In this document: positions 28,713 to 36,577 of the stretch, piece after piece
Layout of the letters: the number at the start of each line of letters is the position of its first letter
How positions within the stretch are numbered: position 1 is the first letter of the stretch
DNA from: Alteromonas ponticola
GTDB lineage: Bacteria; Pseudomonadota; Gammaproteobacteria; Enterobacterales; Alteromonadaceae
Assembly: GCF_012911815.1 (NCBI RefSeq)
Contig: NZ_JAATNW010000007.1
Coordinates: forward strand, 246,589-310,588
Reading direction: 5' to 3'
Length of the DNA: 64,000 nucleotides
Position numbers and translations under genes: made by a program
The notes under the pieces: generated by a model
Told to the model about the DNA's origin: nothing
What the model saw: only the letters and a program-made list of their open reading frames with translations
The model's database searches: none

Positions 28713-29039
28713 TTACGCTACCTCTTCCTGTTCACAGAAAAAAGAGTAGAGTAAATCAATAGTTTGTTCAATGCGACGGTCCATTAAACTATAGTAGATA
28801 ACTTGGCCATCACGACGGGTAGAAACCATTTTCGCTTCGCGAAGTAAAGCAAGATGTTGTGATAAAACCGGCTGAGTGACCGGAATGCGCGTAAGAAGCT
28901 CTGAGACTGACAACTCATTCTCAAGCAGTGAACACATCACCATAAGACGGGTTTTGTTAGCAAATTGCTTAATAAACTGCTCAGCATTGGATGCGTATTC
29001 AAGCATTTCGCGGGTATCAATTGTATTGTCTAATTCCAT
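28713..29039 (-). CDS. ArsR-family regulator, BigR/SqrR-like persulfide sensor
   Basis: A 108-residue winged-helix repressor. Start ATG 29039 is chosen for its AAGAG ribosome-binding site; the frame extends 8 residues further. The DNA-recognition helix is visible at VTQPVLSQHLALLREAKMV and the wing at RRDGQVIYYSL. Two cysteines, C36 (VMCSLL) and C102 (SFFCEQ), are 66 residues apart, the same spacing as the C41-C107 (SqrR) and C42-C108 (BigR) pair that forms a tetrasulfide link under sulfide stress. A rhodanese gene is divergent. Sulfide/persulfide sensing is therefore the likely role. Confidence 0.85.
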   Translation of the reverse strand: MELDNTIDTREMLEYASNAEQFIKQFANKTRLMVMCSLLENELSVSELLTRIPVTQPVLSQHLALLREAKMVSTRRDGQVIYYSLMDRRIEQTIDLLYSFFCEQEEVA

Positions 29040-29158
29040 GATAAAACTCTTAGAAACCTGCACATATTTGTGCCGCAGGAATTAAATCCTGCAGCGGAAA
29101 ACAGTTAAACCTACTGTATGAAAATCAACCAGACATTTCGTTTGCCGTGTGTGGAAAA

Positions 29159-29176
29159 TATAAGACGATTCTTATA
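29159..29176. promoter_or_regulatory. Probable ArsR operator between arsR-type gene and rhodanese
   Basis: Perfect dyad TATAAGA-CGAT-TCTTATA (7-bp arms), located 38 bases upstream of the rhodanese start and 120 bases upstream of the regulator start. Size and AT-rich symmetry fit an ArsR-family operator; TATAGT at its right edge could be a -10 element, in which case binding would block the promoter. Confidence 0.6.
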
Positions 29177-29214
29177 GTAAAACTTCACGCAAACCTTTAT
29201 GGAGAAACGCCTAC

Positions 29215-29568
29215 ATGATACTCAACATACAACAAAGATTGCAATCAATTTCACCTCTCGTTCGAAAAGTCACCGCCGTAGAAGCGGCCAAAGAATGTAC
29301 AAAAAATCATGGGACTGTCATTGATGTCAGAGAACCCTCTGAATGTGAAGCGTCACCGACAAAAGGCAGCATTAATATTCCCCGTGGTGTGTTGGAAATG
29401 AAAATTATCGACCAGTTTAAAGACCCCGGACACCCTTTCTATCTTCATTGTGCCTCAGGTGTTCGCGCTCAATTAGCAGCGGAACAGTTACTAAACATGG
29501 GCTACACCAGTGTTAGTGCGATTACCTGTAACATCAAATCAATAGCCGAAGTTGATTTCAGTGAATGA
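29215..29568 (+). CDS. Single-domain rhodanese (sulfurtransferase)
   Basis: A 117-residue cytoplasmic rhodanese. The active-site loop HCASGVRAQLAA carries the catalytic cysteine near residue 82; VIDVREPSECEASP and INIPRG are the standard CH2A-type blocks. It would move sulfane sulfur between persulfides and acceptors. It is divergent from a BigR/SqrR-like regulator with an intervening dyad, a known arrangement for reactive-sulfur detoxification. No sulfide:quinone reductase or persulfide dioxygenase is adjacent. Confidence 0.88.
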   Translation: MILNIQQRLQSISPLVRKVTAVEAAKECTKNHGTVIDVREPSECEASPTKGSINIPRGVLEMKIIDQFKDPGHPFYLHCASGVRAQLAAEQLLNMGYTSVSAITCNIKSIAEVDFSE

Positions 29569-29671
29569 CCTGAGCGAGAGTTTCTTCTCCACCATTTCAC
29601 GACGATTAGCTATCGAAGCATCGCTGAATATGATGTAATGTTTAAAAAACTTATATAACTTTCATAGTCGC

Positions 29672-30586
29672 ATGCCAAAAGCAACGTTAGAACAATGGCG
29701 AATGTTTAAAGCGGTCGTTGATGCCGGGGGCTTCAATCAGGCTTCAACCCTGGTGCATAAAAGTCAGTCCAGTGTCCATCATGCAGTAAATAAGCTGGAA
29801 GAAGCGCTCGGTGTAGCATTATTCGATAATGATGGACGCAGAATAAAGCTTACTGAAGAAGGCAAATTGTTGTTATCGCGGGCGACCTGGTTGCTTGAAG
29901 AAGCAAAAAAACTTGAATCTGTTGCCCATGGTCTCCAGCATGGTGTAGAAAGTCAGCTTCGCATTGCCGTAGATTTAATTTTTCCCGCAAATATATTACA
30001 CAAGGTACTGGATACCGTTTCCAGCAAATACCCTTACCTGCGAATTGAACTCATCGAATCCGTACTAAGTGGTGCTAACGCTTTGCTTAACTCGGGTCAG
30101 GTTGACCTGGCGATTTGTCCGTTTCCTCATCCAGATGGGTTTACCGAAGAGTTATGTGGCATTAATTTTGTCGCCGTAGCCAGCCCCGGGCATGTGTTAA
30201 TTCAACAAGGTAAAGCGCTTACGACCAAAGATTTGAAAACCCATCGCCAGATTGTGATACGCGATTCGTCTGCCGAAAGAAAAACCGATTCAGGCTGGCT
30301 AGGGGCAGAACAGCGTTGGACAGTAAGTCATATCAGCACCTCTGTGGAGATGATAAAAAGTGGCTTTGGCTTTGCCTGGTTGCCCGAGAAGTTAATCGAA
30401 AAGCACTTAAGCGAAGGCTCCTTGGTTAAATTGCCACTTAAGCAAGGAAGCCACCGACATGCTTCGCTTTATCTGTGTTTTGAGGATGGTGAACAATTAG
30501 GTCCCGCAGCACGTGAATTCATCGGAACACTTCGTTACGAATTAATGCAACTGCAAGACACACAAAAGCAAACCCTTGATGCTTAG
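29672..30586 (+). CDS. LysR-family transcriptional regulator
   Basis: A 304-residue LysR regulator: winged helix QWRMFKAVVDAGGFNQASTLVHKSQSSVHHAVNKLE, then ALGVALFDNDGRRIKLTEEG, and a type-2 periplasmic-binding-like effector domain (LRIAVDLIFPANILHKVL). The recognition helix SQSSVHHAVN is an uncommon variant. No dedicated divergent target gene: the rhodanese precedes it by 103 bases on the same strand and a GGDEF-EAL gene follows. Target and effector unknown. Confidence 0.85.
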   Translation: MPKATLEQWRMFKAVVDAGGFNQASTLVHKSQSSVHHAVNKLEEALGVALFDNDGRRIKLTEEGKLLLSRATWLLEEAKKLESVAHGLQHGVESQLRIAVDLIFPANILHKVLDTVSSKYPYLRIELIESVLSGANALLNSGQVDLAICPFPHPDGFTEELCGINFVAVASPGHVLIQQGKALTTKDLKTHRQIVIRDSSAERKTDSGWLGAEQRWTVSHISTSVEMIKSGFGFAWLPEKLIEKHLSEGSLVKLPLKQGSHRHASLYLCFEDGEQLGPAAREFIGTLRYELMQLQDTQKQTLDA

Positions 30587-30753
30587 AATTTTATTAAATT
30601 ATCCGCGTAAATATTGCACAATCGCAAAGAAACAGATATAACCAGAGGGTTGCCGTAAAACACTAATAATAAAGGCGCCAGACATGTTCCCATCGACTCA
30701 AGCAGAATTGCAGATCCCTATACCTTTCAGTTTTCGGCATACCCTCATTAAAA

Positions 30754-32694
30754 ATGTTCAGTTATCGATTCGGCTTGTTTAAGCACACATTGAGAATTCG
30801 TATGCCTTCAAAGTTTCATCTTTTAAAAGAAAACAGTCAGATAAGAAAACGCATGGTGATTGGCTCGATAGGCCTGACCTTACTTGTCATTGCGATCTTT
30901 ACCTATCTGGGCTCTGATATCTTACTCAATCTTGAATCCCGGCTTGCACAACGAACGTTTGATATTCAGTTAAGCGGGATTAACCGGGCACTGACTGAGC
31001 ATCCGCAGCTGCACAAAGCCTTATCTTCAACTAACGCCGAACGCCCCACCCCAGCCTATTTACTACCTGTTCAAAAAGACCTTGTCACCTTACTGCTTGG
31101 CCAACAAATTATATATAGAAACCAGACGTTATCGATCCCCGTTGACCCGAATGCCGCTGTCATCAGGCAAAATACATTAGGATTTACTACGTGGGAGAAT
31201 ACCCCCGTATTTATCAATAAGGTTTGGTCCGACGTTCACAAACAGTATGTCACCGCAGTCTGGCTGGCCGACAGTCAGTTTGTCGCCACAGGTCAGATAA
31301 TTAATCAGTTTACCCTGACAACGCTGGTGACGTTTTTTATCGCCGTTTGGGCCGCCATCATTATATCTGCGTTGGTGACACGGCGGTTTGAAAAGGCCAA
31401 CCGCTTATTACAGAAGTTGGCCCTGATCGATCCGTTGACGAATTTGCCTAACCGAAATGCCCTGTTAAGCAATCTGCGTATTCCCCGTCACACGGGCGCG
31501 CTCTTTTTCATCGATTTAGACCGCTTCAAGGATGTTAACGATGCCATGGGCCATGAGGTAGGCGACAGCTTACTGGTTGCCTTTGCTCAGCGGCTCACGC
31601 AGATTGCCGGTAAAAACGTGCGCGTGTACCGAAATCGAAGCGATGAATTTGTTATATGGCATCCCAACCTGGGAATGGATGACGCCAACCAATGGGCATT
31701 TTCACTCTTGTATCAATGTCGTGATGCGTTGACAATGCCTGACTACACATTCGAGGTGGGTTGTACTATTGGCGTCGCCTGCAATCCCCAGCATGGTAAA
31801 ACCATTGGTGGGTTGCTAAAAAATGCTGAAAACGCCATGCATCATGCCAAACAGCTTCGGTTGGGAATTGAAGTGTACAATGACGCTAACGATTATGGTT
31901 CCAACTTCCAGGTCACCTTGCGCAGCCAGCTTTATCAGGCGTTACAGCAGCGACAATTTCAACTTTATTATCAACCCAAAATCAATCTGGATTCACATGA
32001 AATGATGGGCGTTGAGGCCATCGTACGCTGGCATCACCCCGATGAAGGTGTGCTCTTGCCAGGCTCTTTTATCGATCTGGTAGAGCAAAGTGGCATTGTG
32101 CACGCATTTACGCGTTACACCGTTGAAGAAGCCATGAATCAGATCAAATCCTGGAGTGAGCAAGGGCTGCATATACCGGTATCAGTTAACCTCTCCGCTT
32201 ACAACCTGCTCGATGAAGCGTTCGCGGGATTTATCGAAAGCCTGTTACGTAAAACAGGAATATGTCCCAGCTTGCTTGAGTTTGAATTAACTGAAAGCGC
32301 GACCATGGTGGACATTGCCGTTAGCAAACGGATGATTAAAACGTTTAAAACGATGGGTATTAAGACTTCTATTGATGATTTCGGGACCGGCATGAGTTCT
32401 TTTGCCTATCTCAGAGAACTGGACATTCACACAGTCAAGCTTGATCGCTCGTTTGTAAAAAATATCCATCAGCGAAAAAAAGACGAGCGCATCGTCGAGG
32501 GAATTGTTTCGCTATGCCGCAGTCTCTCTATTGATATCATTGCGGAAGGCGTTGAAACAGCCAGACAAGCCGAAATTTTGCGCAATTTAGATTGTCAGCT
32601 CGCCCAAGGCTTTCTTTTCGGTAAGCCAGTACCCTCGTCTTCATTGCAAAACCTGTTTTCAATCCATAAACCGCTCGCCGCACAGGCAGTGTGA
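30754..32694 (+). CDS. Membrane-bound degenerate-GGDEF/EAL protein, likely c-di-GMP phosphodiesterase
   Basis: A 646-residue protein with two membrane helices (~33-55 and ~185-205) flanking a ~130-residue periplasmic sensor, then GGDEF and EAL domains. The GGDEF signature is replaced by NRSDEF (both glycines lost), so cyclase activity is unlikely; it may still bind GTP. The EAL part keeps GVEAIVRWHHP, NLSAYNL, ELTESATM, DDFGTGMSS, VKLDRSF and AEGVET, consistent with active c-di-GMP hydrolysis. An internal ATG at 30802 has a better ribosome-binding context (TTGAGAATTCGT) and may be the real start. Confidence 0.88.
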   Translation: MFSYRFGLFKHTLRIRMPSKFHLLKENSQIRKRMVIGSIGLTLLVIAIFTYLGSDILLNLESRLAQRTFDIQLSGINRALTEHPQLHKALSSTNAERPTPAYLLPVQKDLVTLLLGQQIIYRNQTLSIPVDPNAAVIRQNTLGFTTWENTPVFINKVWSDVHKQYVTAVWLADSQFVATGQIINQFTLTTLVTFFIAVWAAIIISALVTRRFEKANRLLQKLALIDPLTNLPNRNALLSNLRIPRHTGALFFIDLDRFKDVNDAMGHEVGDSLLVAFAQRLTQIAGKNVRVYRNRSDEFVIWHPNLGMDDANQWAFSLLYQCRDALTMPDYTFEVGCTIGVACNPQHGKTIGGLLKNAENAMHHAKQLRLGIEVYNDANDYGSNFQVTLRSQLYQALQQRQFQLYYQPKINLDSHEMMGVEAIVRWHHPDEGVLLPGSFIDLVEQSGIVHAFTRYTVEEAMNQIKSWSEQGLHIPVSVNLSAYNLLDEAFAGFIESLLRKTGICPSLLEFELTESATMVDIAVSKRMIKTFKTMGIKTSIDDFGTGMSSFAYLRELDIHTVKLDRSFVKNIHQRKKDERIVEGIVSLCRSLSIDIIAEGVETARQAEILRNLDCQLAQGFLFGKPVPSSSLQNLFSIHKPLAAQAV

Positions 32695-33016
32695 CTGCCA
32701 TTGGCGATCTGCATAACCATTCGTATACTTACAGCGAACGTGGTAGAGTTTCGACAGTTTGCTTAATTTCAATGTGCCGCCAGCTGCTTACTTAAGGGTT
32801 GACTTAATTCAATTGCTAACCGTAAATTTGTGCGTGTCTTGCCAGTTGCGTTTCAGCATGGTAAAAGGTGGCGCAATCGCTTTTACATTCAGCTATACAG
32901 AAGAAAGTATGTGCTGTGCAAAATGAGCCCAAAGAGAAGTTTAAAGTGATCTTATCCATCGTTTTGAATGTACACTTGTCATTCGTAGTTAAAACCATAA
33001 TTAAAAGGACGTATCT
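32695..33016 (+). promoter_or_regulatory. 322-base leader region before the signalling operon
   Basis: No supportable ORF. It should carry the promoter of the downstream NtrC-type regulator operon. An AAGGA ribosome-binding site (33005-33009) precedes the GTG start at 33017. I find no convincing sigma-54 site here; the GG-N10-GC match near 32866 has poor flanks. Confidence 0.4.
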
Positions 33017-34348
33017 GTGCTAACTGTATTACTCGTTGATGATGATCCCGAATTCACCGACGTAGCCTGCACAATCATTGAATTCCTCGGTCATGAAGTC
33101 TTAACTGCTGGAAACCTAAAAGAAGCAAGAGACTGGCTGGAAAAAGAACAATTCGATCACATCCTGCTTGATTTTATGCTCCCGGACGGTAGTGGAGTTC
33201 ACTTATTTGAAGAGTTGGATCAACTTGCAAAACGTCCTCGCGTTACGCTCATTACGGGTCACCCATCGGTTCGTGGCATAATCAAAGGGTTATGTGGGCC
33301 GAATATCGATTATCTTGTCAAACCCATTCAGCGTGAAGAAATTGAAGCTGTTCTCGAAGGCAAAAAAGCCTCTAAGAGCACAGGCGGCTCCAATATCAAA
33401 AAACATTTCGGGCACCTGATTGGTGAATCGGCCCAAATGAAAGATTTGTATAAGCTTATTGAACGTGTCAGCCGTACCAGTGCAAACGTCATGTTGCTGG
33501 GAGAAAGCGGAGTGGGAAAAGAAGTCGTCGCGGAATCTATTCATGAAGCGTCGGAAGTTGAAGGTCCCTATGTGGCGACCAACTGTGGCGCGTTTTCCAA
33601 AGAGCTGATTGGCAGTGAATTATTCGGTCACGAAAAAGGCGCCTTTACGGGTGCGGTAGGCCGCAAGTCTGGTGTATTTGAACAGGCCGAGGGCGGCACG
33701 CTCTTTCTGGACGAAATCACTGAAATGCCCATTGATATGCAACCAAATCTGCTAAGGGTTTTGGAAAATAAGGTTGTTATCCGTGTTGGCGGCACAAAAA
33801 CAATTCCAGTAGCATGCAGAGTGGTCTCGGCTACCAACCGAACTATGGAAGAAATTGCCGAAAGCAAGGTATTACGAGAAGATATTTATTTTCGACTGGC
33901 AGTATTCCCTATTACCATCCCCCCTTTGCGCGAAAGAAAGGAAGATATTCCACTTCTTGCCACTTATTTTATTGACGAGCTCAATAAAGAGAATGATACC
34001 CGATTTGAGTGGGATGAAAGTCAGCTTGATATGCTAACAGCCTATGATTGGCCAGGTAATGTGCGTGAACTACGCCATTTTGTTCATCGCGCTGCGATCA
34101 TGAGCGATCCAGACAAAACTGAACTAGACCTGCCAAAAACCATTGAGTCCCCGTTTGCTAAGAAGCAGTCCACCACACCCGCACTTCAAGCAGGCAGAAC
34201 GATTGAAGATGTTGAAAAAGAGTTGATTTATGCAACGCTTGAAAAAGTTAATGGTAACAAAACGTTAGCAGCAGAGATGCTAGGAATAAGTACCAAGACG
34301 CTTTATAATCGACTACACGCTTACGGCGACCTGACCAAAGAAGAATAA
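33017..34348 (+). CDS. NtrC-family sigma-54-dependent response regulator
   Basis: A 443-residue regulator: receiver domain (residues 1-110) with acidic pair D8/D9, phospho-acceptor D52 (ILLDFMLPDG) and K102; AAA+ domain with Walker A GESGVGKE (162-169), intact GAFTGA sigma-54 contact loop (208-213) and Walker B GGTLFLDE (226-233); C-terminal Fis-type helix-turn-helix (~405-436, NGNKTLAAEMLGISTKTLYN). GTG start with AAGGA 8 bases upstream. It heads a five-gene signalling operon and is followed by several transcription units with sigma-54-like promoters, so these are its probable targets. All features for sigma-54 activation are present. Confidence 0.95.
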   Translation: MLTVLLVDDDPEFTDVACTIIEFLGHEVLTAGNLKEARDWLEKEQFDHILLDFMLPDGSGVHLFEELDQLAKRPRVTLITGHPSVRGIIKGLCGPNIDYLVKPIQREEIEAVLEGKKASKSTGGSNIKKHFGHLIGESAQMKDLYKLIERVSRTSANVMLLGESGVGKEVVAESIHEASEVEGPYVATNCGAFSKELIGSELFGHEKGAFTGAVGRKSGVFEQAEGGTLFLDEITEMPIDMQPNLLRVLENKVVIRVGGTKTIPVACRVVSATNRTMEEIAESKVLREDIYFRLAVFPITIPPLRERKEDIPLLATYFIDELNKENDTRFEWDESQLDMLTAYDWPGNVRELRHFVHRAAIMSDPDKTELDLPKTIESPFAKKQSTTPALQAGRTIEDVEKELIYATLEKVNGNKTLAAEMLGISTKTLYNRLHAYGDLTKEE

Positions 34349-34362
34349 TAAGAGGGAAAAAC

Positions 34363-34587
34363 GTGAACGAAAAAGAATTTTCCACCGTTACCGCCTATGT
34401 TCACGATGCAAGAAAGCCGTTAAACAGGATTTCGATGCAGGCCGAATTAGTTAAGATGGCCCTGCAGGGTGAAGTGCCCGCAGAGAGAGCTTTAAATGCG
34501 TTGGACAAGATAATAGCCAGTACAAAGGATTGCAGTGAACAATTGACTAACATGGTAGATGTTTTGGGCAATTCAATAACGGAATAA
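34363..34587 (+). CDS. Orphan DHp-like (HisKA-like) mini-protein
   Basis: A 74-residue protein starting at GTG 34363. The stretch AYVHDARKPLNRISMQAELVKMAL resembles the H-box of histidine kinases (H-E-x-R-x-P-L-x-x-I), with a candidate phospho-accepting H14, followed by a second helix (ALDKIIASTKDCSEQLTNMVDVL). No ATP-binding domain is encoded. It could be a stand-alone histidine phosphotransfer module or an inhibitor/adaptor of the kinases in the operon. It sits 15 bases after the sigma-54 activator gene and 6 bases before the CHASE3 kinase gene. The role is inferred. Confidence 0.75.
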   Translation: MNEKEFSTVTAYVHDARKPLNRISMQAELVKMALQGEVPAERALNALDKIIASTKDCSEQLTNMVDVLGNSITE

Positions 34588-34592
34588 GTTGT

Positions 34593-36104
34593 ATGAGAAA
34601 CGGGCTGTTGCAGTCTTTTTATAGTTGGATTGCCATTGTTGCGATTATTATCATTGTACTCACAGGTAACTCCTTTTACGTCATCAGCACGTTAGATAAT
34701 CTGGCCAAACTGGAAGCCAGGTTATTTAACATTTCAAAAATAACCGAGTCGGTTACCAAACTCCATGTTGCAATTCTTAGAACGCAGTCAGGTAAACGTG
34801 GCTATTTGCTTACCCGCGACGAGGAATATTTAACAGACTACACAGCAACGCTCAATAAGCTGAATGATTTACTGGATGAGGTTGAGTTCAAATCGCAAGA
34901 GCTGGAAGATTTCCAGAGAGAACAAATCGAAAAACTGTTATCACTGAGCAAAGTCAAACTCAATGATATGATCAGCACCGTAGAGCTGGCCAGAAACGGT
35001 CGCTTTGAACAAGCCATGGAAATTGTGAATACCCATCGCAGTCTGGTGTTGTATGAAGAGTTTGATAACACTTACAAAAAGGTAAGACGCAGCGTCAATA
35101 AGGTACAAAGCGTACACCTAAAAAACCTTAATCAACTTCGAAGTGAATCGATTACCACGTTGGTGGTTTCAGCGGTATCCACGGCATTGTTGATTATTTT
35201 AATATTTATCTTGCTGAAAATGAATGTCAGAGAAGCGTACCGCCACCAGAGAGAACTTGAGGCACATAACGAAGAGCTTGAACAGAAGATTGACTTACGC
35301 ACTCAGGAATTACAGATCTATTCCGATGAGTTAGCGCGTAGTAACCGCGAACTTGAAGACTTTGCATTTGTGGCATCACATGATCTGCAGGAACCATTGC
35401 GTAAAATACGTGCATTCGGAAATCGACTGGAATCAGGCTATTCCGATGTCATTGATGAACGTGGTCGCGACTTCATGGGTCGCATGCTGAACGCAGCAGA
35501 ACGTATGTCTATGTTAATAAGGGATCTATTAGCGTTTTCTCGTGTAGCCACCCGTGGTAAAGAATTTGAAGCCGTCAATCTGAATGATGTTATCACCAAT
35601 GTTAAGAACGATTTGGAAATTGCTATTGACGAATCGGATGCGAGTCTGGAATGTGATAAGCTGCCAATGATTAATGGCGATCAGAGCCAACTTGAACAGT
35701 TATTTTTAAACTTGTTATCGAACGCATTAAAGTTCCGGCAACAGGATGTATCACCCAAAATAAGCATTCGATTAACGTCGCCCGAAGAAAATGATTTAGA
35801 GCACGTCTTTAAAGTAGATGAATACGATTGGATAAAAATTATCATAGAAGATAACGGCATTGGGTTTGAACAATCGTTTGCCGAAAAAATATTTGCTCCA
35901 TTTCAACGTTTACATGGGCGTAGCGAATATCAGGGTACGGGCATTGGCTTAGCCGTGTGTCGCCGAATCGTAGAACGCCATAACGGTTATATCAGCGCGC
36001 AAAGCTCGCCGGGAGAAGGCGCTGTGTTTTCAATAGTAATTCCTGTTGACGGTGAACCCTTCGCCTCAACAATTGGTAAAGGAGTAACGCAAGATGTCGC
36101 GTAA
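34593..36104 (+). CDS. CHASE3-domain sensor histidine kinase
   Basis: A 503-residue membrane kinase: TM helix at ~12-33, periplasmic CHASE3-type helical sensor at ~35-180 (QSGKRGYLLTRDEEYL), TM2 at ~187-208, coiled coil ~215-255, DHp with H263 (ASHDLQEPLRKI, phytochrome-type H-box), N-box NLLSNALKF (~373-381), G1 EDNGIGF and G2 GTGIGLAV. All catalytic motifs are intact. Its end overlaps the following receiver gene by 11 bases, which suggests the receiver is the direct partner. The sensed signal is unknown. Confidence 0.94.
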   Translation: MRNGLLQSFYSWIAIVAIIIIVLTGNSFYVISTLDNLAKLEARLFNISKITESVTKLHVAILRTQSGKRGYLLTRDEEYLTDYTATLNKLNDLLDEVEFKSQELEDFQREQIEKLLSLSKVKLNDMISTVELARNGRFEQAMEIVNTHRSLVLYEEFDNTYKKVRRSVNKVQSVHLKNLNQLRSESITTLVVSAVSTALLIILIFILLKMNVREAYRHQRELEAHNEELEQKIDLRTQELQIYSDELARSNRELEDFAFVASHDLQEPLRKIRAFGNRLESGYSDVIDERGRDFMGRMLNAAERMSMLIRDLLAFSRVATRGKEFEAVNLNDVITNVKNDLEIAIDESDASLECDKLPMINGDQSQLEQLFLNLLSNALKFRQQDVSPKISIRLTSPEENDLEHVFKVDEYDWIKIIIEDNGIGFEQSFAEKIFAPFQRLHGRSEYQGTGIGLAVCRRIVERHNGYISAQSSPGEGAVFSIVIPVDGEPFASTIGKGVTQDVA

Positions 36105-36546
36105 TAGTGCAACAGCTATTAATATTTTGATGGCAGATGATGATGAGGATGATCGTTTACTTACCATCGATGCTCTGAAAGAAAGTCGGGTACTTAATAA
36201 TCTCTATTGTGTTGAAGACGGTGTTGAATTACTGGAATTTTTGCGCCGTGAAGGAAAGTACAGTGATCCGAAAGATTCTCCACGCCCAAGTCTGGTATTG
36301 CTCGACTTAAACATGCCTCGCAAAGACGGTCGCGAAGCATTGGAAGAGATGAAGAAAGATCCCGCATTACGCAGTATTCCGGTGGTGATTCTTACTACGT
36401 CAAAGGAAGAAGAAGACATGCTCAGGGGCTATGATTTGGGTTGTGCTTCCTACATTACAAAACCGGTAAACTTTGAAGGACTGGTTGAGCTGATGAGAGC
36501 GCTGGGCAAATACTGGATTGAATTTGTCGAATTGCCTCACGACTGA
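36094..36546 (+). CDS. Single-domain response regulator, Rcp1-like
   Basis: A 150-residue receiver with no output domain. Acidic residues DDDEDD (15-20), phospho-acceptor D71 (VLLDLNMPRKDG), T101/T102 and K122 (YITKPVN) are present. The insertion after the third helix (REGKYSDPKDSPRP) is typical of Rcp1-type receivers paired with phytochrome-like kinases such as the one it overlaps. It may shuttle phosphate from the CHASE3 kinase to the downstream hybrid kinase or to the DHp-like protein. Confidence 0.93.
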   Translation: MSRNSATAINILMADDDEDDRLLTIDALKESRVLNNLYCVEDGVELLEFLRREGKYSDPKDSPRPSLVLLDLNMPRKDGREALEEMKKDPALRSIPVVILTTSKEEEDMLRGYDLGCASYITKPVNFEGLVELMRALGKYWIEFVELPHD

Positions 36547-36577
36547 TAAACACACTATTTTCAGGTATTAACTTGTT

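Noticed and set aside
28706..28727. 8-bp inverted repeat GAAGAGGT/ACCTCTTC at the end of the ArsR-type gene
   Set aside because: Lies in the coding end and has no T-tract; not enough to call a terminator.
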